From contig CAMTWK010000001.1 of assembly GCA_947085425.1 (NCBI GenBank), positions 6,934 to 70,933 of the forward strand: DNA of 64,000 bases, written 5' to 3'. A program made the position numbers and the translations under genes. Below the pieces are notes generated by a model, which saw only the letters and a program-made list of their open reading frames with translations, searched no databases and had not been told where the DNA came from. This DNA is from UKL13-2 sp947085425. GTDB taxonomy: Bacteria > Pseudomonadota > Gammaproteobacteria > Burkholderiales > Usitatibacteraceae. Of the stretch, positions 35,035 to 45,097 are shown piece by piece; position 1 is the first letter of the stretch, and each line of letters begins with the position of its first letter.

Positions 35035-35271
35035 CTATTGCCTGTTATTGCCAACGTCCGCCGGCAATCCACCAAGGTCGCCATCCAAGCTCGACACATC
35101 AGTCAGCGCACCGGCGATGACATAAGAGTCATCCGCCCATGCACCCAGATCGATTAACCTGCAACGCTCGCAGCAAAACGGACGATAGGGGTTGGACGCG
35201 TGATACACCGCCCATTCGCCGCATTGTGGGCATGGAACTTTTTTTGCGGCATTTAGTGTGGGATCAGACAT
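35035..35271 (-). CDS. yacG: DNA gyrase inhibitor YacG
   Basis: YacG is a small zinc protein that binds GyrB and inhibits gyrase in E. coli. This 78-residue protein carries the zinc ligands CPQCG (C14, C17) and FCCERCR (second Cys pair near 34 and 37), followed by LIDLGAWADDSYVI, the family hallmark. It follows zapD, with coaE and pilD upstream in the same order as in other Betaproteobacteria and gammaproteobacteria. Confidence 0.95.
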   Translation of the reverse strand: MSDPTLNAAKKVPCPQCGEWAVYHASNPYRPFCCERCRLIDLGAWADDSYVIAGALTDVSSLDGDLGGLPADVGNNRQ

Positions 35272-35364
35272 GTTCAGACGACAAAATAAGGTTGAATAAA
35301 AACAGTGGTGTCAAAAAATACGTATGCAGCGCGGTCAGGATGTATCGACGGACTGGGTTTGCCG

Positions 35365-36120
35365 TTATAAATTGCAATAGGCGAGTTCAAACTCAACATC
35401 ATTGTCGTATACCTTTGCGCGTTGCACGCTTCCTGGAAGAATAAAACGAATATTTAACGCGTACTTATTGGCGCTGATTTCCGGCACGCAAGGCAAATCG
35501 TTGGCGATGGTCAAACGCAACATATGCGCCGCGCGCTCCATGGGCATTTGCTGAAATACCCCGCCATACGCGGCCAATTTCAGGGTCTTGCCACTTTCCC
35601 GCAATACCCGAAGAACAATTCGCAAAGCCACGCCAATTCCGGCAATGGGCTCCAACCACGCGTACAAGTCCTGCCGTCGTTCGGCGTCAGGACGGTGCAA
35701 CCAATGGTGGTACGACGGCAAATCAAACTCACAGGTACCGCCAGGAATCGCCGCGCGTTGCTTGATGGTCATTAACCATTCGTTTTCGCGCAAGGATTGA
35801 CCGGTCTTTCCGGATGAAGCCAGCAGGTTCGCAAATGCCGACTCAATTTCAGCCACGACCGTATCAAGTTTTTCGATTGAAATCGCCGGATTATCCCGTA
35901 GCGCGTCTAAAAACAACCGCTGCCGATCCAGCTCCTGCAGCAGATCTGATTTCAAGTCGCCGCGGCTCGACACCTCAAGAATTTCAAATATCCCGATGAG
36001 TGCGGCTTGATGGTCAAGCCGGGTGTCTTTGGCGCAAAAAAATGCAACGCGGTCGAATAAGTCTTCGAGCCGAAGCAGGGTGCGAATGCGCTCGTTTAAT
36101 GGGTATTCGTAGGTAATCAC
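35365..36120 (-). CDS. zapD: Cell division protein ZapD
   Basis: ZapD bundles FtsZ filaments at the division ring. With GTG at 36120 the protein is 251 residues and begins MITYEYPLNERIRTLLRLED, which matches the betaproteobacterial family start; conserved blocks include LKSDLLQELDRQR, NEWLMTIKQRAAIPGGTCEFDLPSYHHWL and EISANKYALNIRF. No clear ribosome-binding site precedes the GTG. An ATG at 36150 would add ten residues and is the alternative. It lies between coaE and yacG. Confidence 0.9.
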   Translation of the reverse strand: MITYEYPLNERIRTLLRLEDLFDRVAFFCAKDTRLDHQAALIGIFEILEVSSRGDLKSDLLQELDRQRLFLDALRDNPAISIEKLDTVVAEIESAFANLLASSGKTGQSLRENEWLMTIKQRAAIPGGTCEFDLPSYHHWLHRPDAERRQDLYAWLEPIAGIGVALRIVLRVLRESGKTLKLAAYGGVFQQMPMERAAHMLRLTIANDLPCVPEISANKYALNIRFILPGSVQRAKVYDNDVEFELAYCNL

Positions 36121-36199
36121 GGCGTGGGCAACGGTTTTGCCGACCAGCATACCCGGCCGACTCGGCAACATTGTGAACCAACGCAACGATGTTCGCAAA

Positions 36200-36829
36200 T
36201 TAAGTGCGCCATTCACCCTCCGCACCTTTGTCGATTGCCTGTGAATAACGCCCGTGAAACTTGCCGACCTGCCAACGAAGTTCGGCAATGGTGCCATTGT
36301 TGCAAATAATATCGTCCGCCATTTGCAGCCGGATGGCGCGCCGCACCTGGGTGCCGACAATTTTCATGGTGGTATCACGATCCAGCCCAGACCGCTCGTT
36401 TACCCGTGTCAGCTGGGTATCAAGCTGGCAATCGATTGCCAGCGTTCGCCACAGCATGGGCATAAATGTACGTCTTTCAAAAAGCAGGGGAATAGCCAGA
36501 ATGGCATAAGGGCTGCCAGTGCCAATTTCTGCCAACATCTGGCGCGAACATTCGCTAATCATTGGATGCAAAATAGTCTCCAATCGATGCCTCGCCGCCG
36601 GGTTGTCAAACACCAGTCCACGCATTTTTTCGCGATCCATCGCGCCGCTTTCGTCCAACATGATGGCGCCAAATTCCGTTGCAATCGCATGATTAGCGAT
36701 GCCGCCCACCGCTGTCAGTTGCCGGGCAATTTCATCCGTGTCGACAACAACAATACCGAGATCGGCAAACATCGCTGACGCCGCCGACTTGCCACAGCCG
36801 ATACCGCCGGTTAATCCGACCACTTTCAC
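36200..36829 (-). CDS. coaE: Dephospho-CoA kinase
   Basis: CoaE phosphorylates dephospho-CoA, the last step of CoA synthesis. The P-loop GLTGGIGCGKSAAS begins at about residue 5, followed by VVDTDEIARQL, MRGLVFDNPAARHRLETILHP and the lid region. The start is GTG at 36829 just after the pilD stop (209 residues); a TTG at 36853 would overlap pilD by 14 bp. It sits in the pilD-coaE-zapD run typical of proteobacteria. Confidence 0.93.
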   Translation of the reverse strand: MKVVGLTGGIGCGKSAASAMFADLGIVVVDTDEIARQLTAVGGIANHAIATEFGAIMLDESGAMDREKMRGLVFDNPAARHRLETILHPMISECSRQMLAEIGTGSPYAILAIPLLFERRTFMPMLWRTLAIDCQLDTQLTRVNERSGLDRDTTMKIVGTQVRRAIRLQMADDIICNNGTIAELRWQVGKFHGRYSQAIDKGAEGEWRT

Positions 36830-36839
36830 TTCGCCGCCG

Positions 36840-37736
36840 TCATGCCCGGCCAAGGCTCCAATACCACTGATTAATTTGACTGCCCCATATCAAGGCAATA
36901 AAGCCGGCTGTTGCCAGATACGGGCCGAAGGGAATTTTTGCGCCGCGCTCGCGGCCGTAAATCACGATTCCAACAATGCCGACAACCGCGCCAACAGCAG
37001 CTGACAACATAATCACCTGCGCCAACATTTGCCAACCCAACCAGGCACCAATTGCCGCCAGCAGCTTGAAGTCACCGTAGCCCATGCCCTCCTTGCCGGT
37101 GGTCAACTTGAACAGCCAATACACCGACCACAACGACAGGTAACCGGCAACCGCACCAAACACCGCCGATGACAACGAGGTAAACGTACCAAATACGTTT
37201 ACGATCAAGCCCGCCCATAACAACGGCAGGGTGATATCGTCCGGCAGAAAAGTGGTATCGGCATCAATAAGTGTCAACACGATCAACGCCCAGGTAAAGC
37301 CAATTGCACCGGCGGCGGCAATGGACACCCCAAACTTCCACGCCAAAAATGCAGTCAACAGGCCGGTGGTTGCCTCAACAATCGGATAACGCGGACTGAT
37401 CCTGGTTTTGCAGGCGGAACATTTGCCGCGCAGGAAAAGATAACTCACCACGGGGATATTTTCGATCGCCTTGATTTGATGTCCACACGACGGGCAGCCT
37501 GATCGTGGCACGATCAGGTTGTACTTTGGTGCCGGGGAGGCCTGCGCCTCTGCCTGTAATTTTTCGGCCTGTTCCGGGTGCAGAAATTCCAAACACTGCT
37601 GTTTCCAATCGGCGTCCATCATTTTTGGCAGACGATGAATCACCACATTCAGGAAACTTCCAACCACCAGCCCCAACACCCCCAAACTGGAGACATAAAA
37701 CCAATGGTTTGCACGAAAGGCGTCGAATAATTCCAT
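36840..37736 (-). CDS. pilD: Type IV prepilin peptidase / N-methyltransferase
   Basis: PilD cleaves the leader of type IV prepilins and N-methylates the new N-terminus. The 298-residue membrane protein has the cytoplasmic zinc-type cysteines C81, C84, C106 and C109, catalytic aspartates D158 (LIDADT) and D222 (GYGDFKLLA), and about seven TM helices. It follows pilC and may also process type II secretion pseudopilins. The stop is beside the coaE start. Confidence 0.96.
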   Translation of the reverse strand: MELFDAFRANHWFYVSSLGVLGLVVGSFLNVVIHRLPKMMDADWKQQCLEFLHPEQAEKLQAEAQASPAPKYNLIVPRSGCPSCGHQIKAIENIPVVSYLFLRGKCSACKTRISPRYPIVEATTGLLTAFLAWKFGVSIAAAGAIGFTWALIVLTLIDADTTFLPDDITLPLLWAGLIVNVFGTFTSLSSAVFGAVAGYLSLWSVYWLFKLTTGKEGMGYGDFKLLAAIGAWLGWQMLAQVIMLSAAVGAVVGIVGIVIYGRERGAKIPFGPYLATAGFIALIWGSQINQWYWSLGRA

Positions 37737-37826
37737 TTTTATTGTTCTCGGTTACGACGCGAATTCAAATCCGGTCAACAGCGCCCAAGCAGCGGCACAA
37801 AAAATTTTCCGTTCCGCCAATTTGAT

Positions 37827-39050
37827 CTAAACAACCTGGCCCATTTTGAAGATCGGCAGGTACATGGCAATCACCAATCCGCCAATAATGACGCCCAACA
37901 CGGCCATGATTAATGGCTCCATCAAACTGGACAGGGCATCAACTGCGTCGTCTACTTCGCGTTCGAAAAAGTCGGCCACTTTACTCAACATGCCGTCCAG
38001 CGCACCCGACTCTTCACCAATGGCACACATTTGCAAAACCATATTGGGAAATACGCCCGAATTTTGCATGGACACAGTCAAACTGGATCCGGTTGAGACC
38101 TCGGCTTGGATCTTTTTGGTCGCCTGCATATACACCCGATTGCCCGATGCCCCCGCTACGGAATCCAACGCTTCAACCAACGGCACACCGGCCGCAAACA
38201 TGGTTGATAACGTCCGGGTCCAGCGTGCGATGGTCGCCTTGCGCACCAAATCACCAATTACCGGCAACTTCAGCATCAATCGATCCATGGCGAATTGCAT
38301 TTTTTCACTGCGCTTTAGGGCATTGGCAAACAGCCAGAAGCTCCCGCCAATACTGCCGAAAATCAGCCACCAATAGGCAGTGAATATTTCCGATATTTGC
38401 ATCACCACCAGAGTTGGTGCCGGCAAGTTGGCGCCAAAACCAGCAAACAGCTCTTTAAATTGCGGGATCACAAAAATCATGATGACGGCGGTGACAATAA
38501 AGGCCACCACCAGAATTGAAACCGGATAAAACAGCGCCTTTTTAATCTTGCCGCGAATAGCCATCATTTTTTCTTTATACATCGCCAGGCGATCCAACAA
38601 AGTGTCCAAAATACCCGCCTGCTCACCTGCACCAACCAAATTGCAAAAGAGATTATCGAAATAAAGCGGATATTTCCGGAAGGCCTGGGCCAGACTAGAG
38701 CCGGTTTCGACCTCGGTCTTGATTTCCAATAACAATCGGGTGACAGACGCATTGCTGTGACCCTTGGCAACAATATCAAACGCCTGCAAAAGTGGCACAC
38801 CGGCCTTCATCATGGTCGCCAACTGGCGGGTGAAAAACGTAATATCCTGATCGGTTATTTTTTTGCCGCTGCCGCTGGACGATTTTTTAACTTTGGCGTT
38901 TTGAATGCCCTGCCGCCGCAACGTGGCGTTGACAATATTCTCACCGGATGCGCGCATTTCCCCCTTGACCAATTTGCCGGTCTTGTCTTTACCTTCCCAC
39001 GTGTAAATATAGACTTTGACGTCTTTGGACGGTTTTGCGACAGCTACCAT
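37827..39050 (-). CDS. pilC: Type IV pilus inner-membrane platform protein PilC
   Basis: PilC is the inner-membrane platform contacted by the PilB and PilT motors. The 407-residue protein has two T2SS-F domains (about 75-200 and 280-400) and three TM helices (about 175-195, 225-245 and 375-400). Typical features are TRQLATMMKAGVPLLQAFDI and TLSTMFAAGVPLVEALDSVA. It follows pilB by 35 bp in the order pilB-pilC-pilD. Confidence 0.96.
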   Translation of the reverse strand: MVAVAKPSKDVKVYIYTWEGKDKTGKLVKGEMRASGENIVNATLRRQGIQNAKVKKSSSGSGKKITDQDITFFTRQLATMMKAGVPLLQAFDIVAKGHSNASVTRLLLEIKTEVETGSSLAQAFRKYPLYFDNLFCNLVGAGEQAGILDTLLDRLAMYKEKMMAIRGKIKKALFYPVSILVVAFIVTAVIMIFVIPQFKELFAGFGANLPAPTLVVMQISEIFTAYWWLIFGSIGGSFWLFANALKRSEKMQFAMDRLMLKLPVIGDLVRKATIARWTRTLSTMFAAGVPLVEALDSVAGASGNRVYMQATKKIQAEVSTGSSLTVSMQNSGVFPNMVLQMCAIGEESGALDGMLSKVADFFEREVDDAVDALSSLMEPLIMAVLGVIIGGLVIAMYLPIFKMGQVV

Positions 39051-39085
39051 GATTAACTCCTCAAAACACCAGATGCCGAAGCATC

Positions 39086-40816
39086 TTATTCATTGGTTAC
39101 GGATTCAATTTCTTCCAGCGATGTCATGCCCACCTTGACTTTTCTAAGCCCCGATTGGCGCAGATCTGAGACACCCTCACGTTTTGCCTGATCGGCAATA
39201 TCGATCGCGGTGCCATTGTTCATGATGATGCGGGTCATTTCATCGGTGATCGGCATAACCTGATATATGCCACAGCGGCCCTTGTAGCCGCTATTCTTGC
39301 ACACGTCACAGCCGACCGGCCCATAAAGCTGCCATGACCCGTCCAATTCTTCTTCCTTAAATCCGGCGCGAATCAACACATCCTTGGGCAGATCAAGCGG
39401 TCGTTTACAAGAGCACAACCGCCGCGCCAGTCTCTGCGCGGTGATCAAAATGACGCTGGTGGCGATATTGAATGGCGCGATTCCCATGTTCATCAAACGC
39501 GTCAATGTGGTGGGCGCGTCGTTGGTATGCAGGGTGGACAACACCATGTGTCCGGTTTGCGCAGCCTTAATGGCAATTTCGCCGGTTTCAATGTCACGAA
39601 TCTCACCGACCATAATAATGTCTGGATCCTGTCGCAAGAATGACTTTAGCGCCGCTGAAAATGTTAACCCCGCTTTGTCGTTGACATTGACCTGATTGAT
39701 GCCGGGAAGGTTAATCTCGCACGGATCTTCAGCGGTCGAGATATTGATGCCGGGCTTATTCAGAATGTTCAGGCAGGTGTAGAGCGAAACGGTTTTTCCG
39801 GAGCCGGTCGGTCCGGTCACCAGCACCATGCCGTATGGGCGGCCAATTGCATGCAATAACGCTTCCTTTTGCTCGGGGTCGTACCCCAACGCCTCAATAC
39901 CAAGCGTTGCGCTCGACGGATCGAGAATACGCATACAAATTTTTTCGCCAAACATGGTCGGCAGTGTCGACACACGAAAATCTATCGCACGTGTTGGTGA
40001 CAAACGCAATTTCATGCGACCGTCCTGCGGAATTCTTTTCTCGGAAATATCCAGTTTGGAAATTACCTTGATACGCGAAACGATTTTTTCTTTGATGGCC
40101 AGAGGTGGCTGCGCAACTTCAAAAAGCACACCATCGGTGCGGTAACGAATACGATAATATTTTTCGTACGGCTCAAAGTGAATGTCTGAGGCGCCGCCAT
40201 TAATCGCGTCCAGAAGTACTTTTTGAACATACTTCACCACCGGCGCATCATCAATTTCATCGCTGGCCGCCTGTCCTTCCGCCGACCCTTCGGCGGCATT
40301 CCCTTCGTCGCCCAAATCAATATTTTCAAGCGAAGTATCGTCACCGATCATGGTGTCAAGCGCCTTGGCGCTCGACTCACCGAATTTTTTTAGCAGTACC
40401 GCGAGTTTGTCTTCTTCAACAACAATCGGCTCGACGGTTGAACCGGTCGCAAATTTCAGCGCAGAAAAGGTTTCATCGTTGGTCGGGTCGGAGGTTCCGA
40501 CAAACAACTTGTTACCACGTTTGTGCAGCGGAATCACCCTCTTGGAGCCGATCAATTTGGTGTCGATCAAGGTAACCGGCAACAAATCGACATCCACCTG
40601 ATGCAAATCAACAATGGGCACACCAAAAGTGATCGACGCAAAATTGGCGACATCGCGCGCCGACACTTTTTTGGACTGAATCAACTGTTCAATAAAGGTC
40701 ACGCCGACTTTTTTGGCTTCCGCCTGAATCGCCGTGGCATCACCTTGGACAAGCCGTCCCTGTTGCACCAATGCGCGGGCAAGTGGACTCAAGACTGTTG
40801 CAGCAGAAGCGGCCAT
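39086..40816 (-). CDS. pilB: Type IV pilus assembly ATPase PilB
   Basis: PilB is the hexameric ATPase that extends the pilus. The 576-residue protein has an N-terminal N1/MshE-type domain (about 1-150), Walker A GPTGSGKTVSLYT (about 333-345), an Asp box STAEDPCEI, Walker B GEIRDIETGEIA and a zinc-binding tetracysteine module including LCSCKR and CDVCKNSGYKGRCG. No retraction ATPase (pilT) is in the window. Confidence 0.97.
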   Translation of the reverse strand: MAASAATVLSPLARALVQQGRLVQGDATAIQAEAKKVGVTFIEQLIQSKKVSARDVANFASITFGVPIVDLHQVDVDLLPVTLIDTKLIGSKRVIPLHKRGNKLFVGTSDPTNDETFSALKFATGSTVEPIVVEEDKLAVLLKKFGESSAKALDTMIGDDTSLENIDLGDEGNAAEGSAEGQAASDEIDDAPVVKYVQKVLLDAINGGASDIHFEPYEKYYRIRYRTDGVLFEVAQPPLAIKEKIVSRIKVISKLDISEKRIPQDGRMKLRLSPTRAIDFRVSTLPTMFGEKICMRILDPSSATLGIEALGYDPEQKEALLHAIGRPYGMVLVTGPTGSGKTVSLYTCLNILNKPGINISTAEDPCEINLPGINQVNVNDKAGLTFSAALKSFLRQDPDIIMVGEIRDIETGEIAIKAAQTGHMVLSTLHTNDAPTTLTRLMNMGIAPFNIATSVILITAQRLARRLCSCKRPLDLPKDVLIRAGFKEEELDGSWQLYGPVGCDVCKNSGYKGRCGIYQVMPITDEMTRIIMNNGTAIDIADQAKREGVSDLRQSGLRKVKVGMTSLEEIESVTNE

Positions 40817-40970
40817 AGTTTTTTAAGCGACGAATCGAACGAGCGGAATAGGCGAAAAGTTAAGACTTAACATGATGCACTTTCGCTAATACATTGTAAA
40901 GATACACTATTTTACCGCTCGATTGACCTTGGTCGGGTCGTCATCCAGCGACACAAACTTCGACAAACCA

Positions 40971-41561
40971 TCAATTTGCCAGCAGTTTTTCGATTGCCGA
41001 GGTCAGCTCTTGCGATTCAGGTGCGACCGCCGACCCATAACTGCCCGCCGCAATGCCGTCACGACCGATCAAATACTTGTGGAAGTTCCATTTTGGTCGC
41101 TGTCCGGTTGCGGTTGCCAGCGCCGCATACAGTGGATTGGTGTTGCCTTCAACCACGGACGACTTGGCAATCATCGGAAATTTGACCTTAAATGTACGCT
41201 CACAAAAATCGGCCACCTCGACATTGGTGCCCGGCTCCTGTTTGCCAAAATCATTGGCAGGGAAGCCCACCACCACCAAACCCTGAGCTTTGTACCGATC
41301 ATGCAACGCCTGTAAACCCGCGTATTGCTTGGTGTAGCCACAATAACTTGCGGTATTCACCACCAACAACACCTTGCCTGAAAACTGGCAAAATTCCAGC
41401 TTGTCCCCCTGCAGGGTCATGAAGTGATGGTTGAGTAAACTCGGGCAGCCCGGTTTTTGTGGCACCGCCCTGGATTCTGTGGCATGGGCTTGGGACAACG
41501 CCGACGCGACCAGCAGGGCTGCACACAATCCGCTTTTGATGAAGCCTGGACAAAAATTCAT
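40971..41561 (-). CDS. Periplasmic glutathione peroxidase family protein
   Basis: This 196-residue thiol peroxidase of the GPx family has an N-terminal signal peptide (cleavage near residues 25-28). The catalytic set is complete: C74 in NTASYCGYT, Q108 in FGKQEPG, and W158-N159 in WNFHKYL. Cys in place of selenocysteine is usual in bacteria, and thioredoxin-like partners are the likely reductant. It is divergent from hemA and not in an evident operon. Confidence 0.88.
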   Translation of the reverse strand: MNFCPGFIKSGLCAALLVASALSQAHATESRAVPQKPGCPSLLNHHFMTLQGDKLEFCQFSGKVLLVVNTASYCGYTKQYAGLQALHDRYKAQGLVVVGFPANDFGKQEPGTNVEVADFCERTFKVKFPMIAKSSVVEGNTNPLYAALATATGQRPKWNFHKYLIGRDGIAAGSYGSAVAPESQELTSAIEKLLAN

Positions 41562-41819
41562 TTTGCGTGCCCACTGTAAAGTTATAGCGGAATGACCCGT
41601 TGTGACAAAAAACGCCCGCCTGACAGGCAGTTTACCCTTCTCACAAGGAGGGGGGGAACGGCCACGCTGTTATAATTTTGCGTCTTGAACCACGCAGCGA
41701 ATTCCGTTCCGCTGGCCAACCAAATTGATCTGCTGAAAAGAATAATCGCCTCGTCTACCCGTCAGCGTGGAGGTGTCGAGTCGTGATGCCCAATCCTGCC
41801 GCAATTCGAACCCTAAACC

Positions 41820-43100
41820 ATGCCGCTTTACGTCCTCGGCCTCAACCATCGAACCGCTCCCATCGACATTCGCGAAAAAGTCGCGTTTGCCAACGACCGT
41901 CAGCGCCCGGCATTGGATGCGTTGCGGGCGAGCGCGTCGGCCGATGAGGCCGTGTTGGTTTCAACCTGCAATCGCACCGAGCTGTATTTACGCGGATCCG
42001 ACGAATCGGTTGCCGATCGTGCCGGCGACTGGTTGCAATCCGCGTCCGACAGTGGATTTCTTGACCTGCAATCCCACCTTTATCGGCATATCGATATCGA
42101 TACGACCCGGCATATTTTCCGGGTGGCGTCCGGGCTTGATTCGATGGTGCTGGGTGAACCGCAAATTCTCGGCCAGGTGAAGTACTCGGTCAAAATCGCC
42201 ATTGAAGCGGGTGCCCTGGGCGGCCCGCTTGAGCGCCTGTTCCAGGAAACCTTTCAAGTCGCCAAAAAAGTCCGCTCCCAGACTGAAATCGGTGCCACCT
42301 CGGTCAGCATGGCGGCTGCATCGTTAAAACTTGCCAAACAACTGTTTGGTGATATTCGCGAAATCAAGATTTTGTTTATTGGTGTCGGCGAAATGATTCA
42401 ACTGGCCGCCACACATTTTGGCGCGCAGTCACCACAGGCCATGGTCATTGCCAACCGAACCCTGGCACGCGGCCGTGAATTTGCCGATGAGTTTGGCATG
42501 GGCGGACAAATGTCGGCGATCGCCCTTTCGGAGTTGCCGGAGTGCATGCACGAGTTTGACGCGATCATCACCTCCACCGCCTCCAGCCTGCCGATTATCG
42601 GCAAGGGCATGATTGAACAGGCCTTAAAGCGCCGTCGTCACAAACCAATTTTTATGGTCGATCTGGCGGTACCACGGGATATCGAACCGGCCGTCGCCGA
42701 GTTGGACGATGTGTACCTGTACACCCTCGACATGCTCGGCAAAATGATCCAGCAAAATGTCGCCAAACGCGAAAGTGCCGTCAGCGCCGCCGAAACGATT
42801 ATTGACGCGCACACCGGCAAATATATGCGCTGGCTGTCCGAGCGCCACGCCGTGCCAATCATCCAGCAACTGCGTGGCCGGGCGGAACAATATCGGCTCG
42901 TTGAACTGGAGCGCGCCCAAAAAATGCTCGCCAGGGGGTGCGATCCGGCGCTGGTGCTGGCGGCGTTGGCAAACGGCTTGACCAACAAGTTTTTGCACCA
43001 TCCCATGGCCGCGTTACGGCGCGTTCCGGCGGGCGAGCGTGAAGCCCTTGCAGATGCCCTCGAAATCCTTTACGCGACCGACCCCGAAGAAAACGAATGA
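41820..43100 (+). CDS. hemA: Glutamyl-tRNA reductase
   Basis: HemA reduces Glu-tRNA to glutamate-1-semialdehyde, the entry to C5-pathway heme synthesis. The 426-residue protein has GLNHRTAPIDIREKVAF (7-23), the catalytic C50 in VSTCNRTEL, an NADPH domain with FIGVGEMIQLAATHF and a C-terminal dimerisation domain. It overlaps prfA by 4 bp (ATGA), the classical hemA-prfA-prmC order. A TATAAT at 41671-41676 lies about 145 bp upstream without a clear -35. Confidence 0.97.
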   Translation: MPLYVLGLNHRTAPIDIREKVAFANDRQRPALDALRASASADEAVLVSTCNRTELYLRGSDESVADRAGDWLQSASDSGFLDLQSHLYRHIDIDTTRHIFRVASGLDSMVLGEPQILGQVKYSVKIAIEAGALGGPLERLFQETFQVAKKVRSQTEIGATSVSMAAASLKLAKQLFGDIREIKILFIGVGEMIQLAATHFGAQSPQAMVIANRTLARGREFADEFGMGGQMSAIALSELPECMHEFDAIITSTASSLPIIGKGMIEQALKRRRHKPIFMVDLAVPRDIEPAVAELDDVYLYTLDMLGKMIQQNVAKRESAVSAAETIIDAHTGKYMRWLSERHAVPIIQQLRGRAEQYRLVELERAQKMLARGCDPALVLAALANGLTNKFLHHPMAALRRVPAGEREALADALEILYATDPEENE

Positions 43101-44173
43101 AAGCATCAATACAGCAAAAATTACAATCGCTCGACGAACGGCTGGCCGACTTGGATGGCCTGCTCGCCTCGCCAGACGTGGTCAGCGATATGGACAACTA
43201 TCGCAAAATCACCAAAGAACACGCAGAAATTTCACCGGTGGTGGCGTTGTATAACGAATTTAAAACCGCTGAAAACGATATCGCCGCCGCGGTTGAAATG
43301 GGCAAAGACCCGGACATGCGCGAATTTGCCGAGGAAGAAATCAAGGTGAGCAAAGCGGCCATCGAAGCGATCGAACTTGCGCTGCAAAAAGCCCTGTTGC
43401 CAAAAGATCCCAACGACGACAAAAATATTTTTATTGAAATTCGCGGCGGCACCGGTGGTGACGAATCAGCCTTGTTTGCCGGCGATTTGTTTCGTATGTA
43501 CACCCGTTATGCAGAACGTCAGGGCTGGCAGGTCGAAGTCATTTCCGAGTCGCTCGGTGAGGTCGGCGGTTACAAAGAAGTCATTGCGCGCATTGTCGGT
43601 CAGGGCGCCTATTCGCGCTTGAAGTTTGAGTCGGGCGGTCATCGGGTGCAGCGGGTGCCCGCGACCGAAACCCAGGGGCGTATTCACACCTCTGCCGCCA
43701 CCGTCGCGATCATGGCCGAAGCCGACGAAGCCTACGACATTGTCATCAACCCGTCTGACGTGCGTGTGGATACCTTTCGCGCCTCCGGTGCCGGTGGGCA
43801 GCACATCAACAAAACCGACTCGGCGGTGCGCCTGACGCATATCCCCACCGGCATTGTTGTTGAGTGCCAAGACGGCCGATCACAACACAAAAACAAAGAC
43901 CAGGCCTGGCGGGTGCTGGCGGCGCGTATCAAGGACAAACAAACCCGCGAACAACAAGCCAAAGAGGCGGCCGAACGCAAATCATTGATCGGCTCGGGCG
44001 ACCGTTCCGAGCGCATCCGCACCTACAATTTTCCACAAGGCCGCGTTACCGATCACCGCATTAATCTGACCTTGTACAAGATCGATTTCATCATGGACGG
44101 TGAGTTGAGTGATCTGACCAACGCACTGATTGCCGAATTTCAAGCCGAGCAGTTGGCCTCGCTTGGCACCTAA
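43097..44173 (+). CDS. prfA: Peptide chain release factor 1
   Basis: RF1 terminates translation at UAA and UAG. The 358-residue protein has the codon-recognition tripeptide PAT in RVPATETQGRIHTSA (about 186-200) and the catalytic GGQ in GAGGQHINKTDSAVRLTH (about 232-249). It lies between hemA and prmC; PrmC methylates the GGQ glutamine. Confidence 0.98.
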   Translation: MKASIQQKLQSLDERLADLDGLLASPDVVSDMDNYRKITKEHAEISPVVALYNEFKTAENDIAAAVEMGKDPDMREFAEEEIKVSKAAIEAIELALQKALLPKDPNDDKNIFIEIRGGTGGDESALFAGDLFRMYTRYAERQGWQVEVISESLGEVGGYKEVIARIVGQGAYSRLKFESGGHRVQRVPATETQGRIHTSAATVAIMAEADEAYDIVINPSDVRVDTFRASGAGGQHINKTDSAVRLTHIPTGIVVECQDGRSQHKNKDQAWRVLAARIKDKQTREQQAKEAAERKSLIGSGDRSERIRTYNFPQGRVTDHRINLTLYKIDFIMDGELSDLTNALIAEFQAEQLASLGT

Positions 44174-44180
44174 CCGGCAG

Positions 44181-45062
44181 ATGGGCCAGTCGATGCACAC
44201 AGCGGGTGACGCGCTCAAAAAAGCACAGCAACAAATTGATCGAATGGATGCGCAATATTTGTTGGCGCGTTTGACCGGCCGGACACGCGCGTCGTTGTTG
44301 GCGCATCCGGAACGCGAATTGCCTGCCGAAATGGCGATCATTTTTGAAACGCAGGTTGCCGCCCGCGCCGCCGGTGTGCCGGTCGCGCAAATCATCGGCT
44401 GTCGCGAATTTTACGGGCGCGAATTTGTGGTGAATGAACATGTATTGATTCCGCGCCCGGAAACAGAATTATTGGTAGAACAAGCATTGGCGCGCCTTTC
44501 CGGCAATAAATGTCCGCAACAAGCCGACCCGCCCCGTGTTTTGGATTTGGGAACAGGCAGTGGGGCGATTGCCGTGACGTTGGCGTTGGAATGTCCGCAC
44601 GCCAACATCACCGCGGTTGATCTGTCAGTAGAAGCGTTAAAGGTTGCCCGGCAAAATGCTACCGCACTCGGTGCTACCGTCACCCTGCTCAAAAGCAATT
44701 GGTATCACGCGCTCGATGGTCAAAAGTTTGATTTGATTGTCGCCAATCCACCTTACATTGCCAAAAACGATGTGCATCTTGCCCAGGGTGATTTGCGCTT
44801 TGAACCGCCTATGGCGCTGACCGACAACAGCAACGATGGTCTGGCTTCAATCTGCACCATTATTACCGGTGCCGCCATACATTTAAACGACCACGGCTGG
44901 CTGTTGTTTGAGCACGGTTACGATCAAGCGGAATCCTGCCGCGCCCTATTGGCACAACATCATTTCACGGCAATCGAATCGGTGCCGGATTTGGCGGGCA
45001 TTTTGCGCGTGACCCTCGGACAAATGCGCGTGCCGCACCCGTCCACCGCAGCCGCCGTATAA
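44181..45062 (+). CDS. prmC: Release factor glutamine methyltransferase
   Basis: PrmC N5-methylates the GGQ glutamine of RF1 and RF2. The 293-residue enzyme has a helical N-terminal domain (about 1-80), SAM loop DLGTGSGAIAVTLA and the catalytic NPPY in VANPPYIAKND. I chose the ATG at 44181, 8 bp after prfA; an ATG at 44193 is also possible, and an upstream in-frame start at 44130 overlaps prfA. Its TAA lies inside a TATAAT. Confidence 0.95.
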   Translation: MGQSMHTAGDALKKAQQQIDRMDAQYLLARLTGRTRASLLAHPERELPAEMAIIFETQVAARAAGVPVAQIIGCREFYGREFVVNEHVLIPRPETELLVEQALARLSGNKCPQQADPPRVLDLGTGSGAIAVTLALECPHANITAVDLSVEALKVARQNATALGATVTLLKSNWYHALDGQKFDLIVANPPYIAKNDVHLAQGDLRFEPPMALTDNSNDGLASICTIITGAAIHLNDHGWLLFEHGYDQAESCRALLAQHHFTAIESVPDLAGILRVTLGQMRVPHPSTAAAV

Positions 45063-45097
45063 TTTCAACATTCCGTTTAAACCCGACCAGGATCATC

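Noticed and set aside
41671..41676. TATAAT as the hemA promoter
   Set aside because: The -10 is perfect but the expected -35 position is a G-run; not enough to call a promoter feature.
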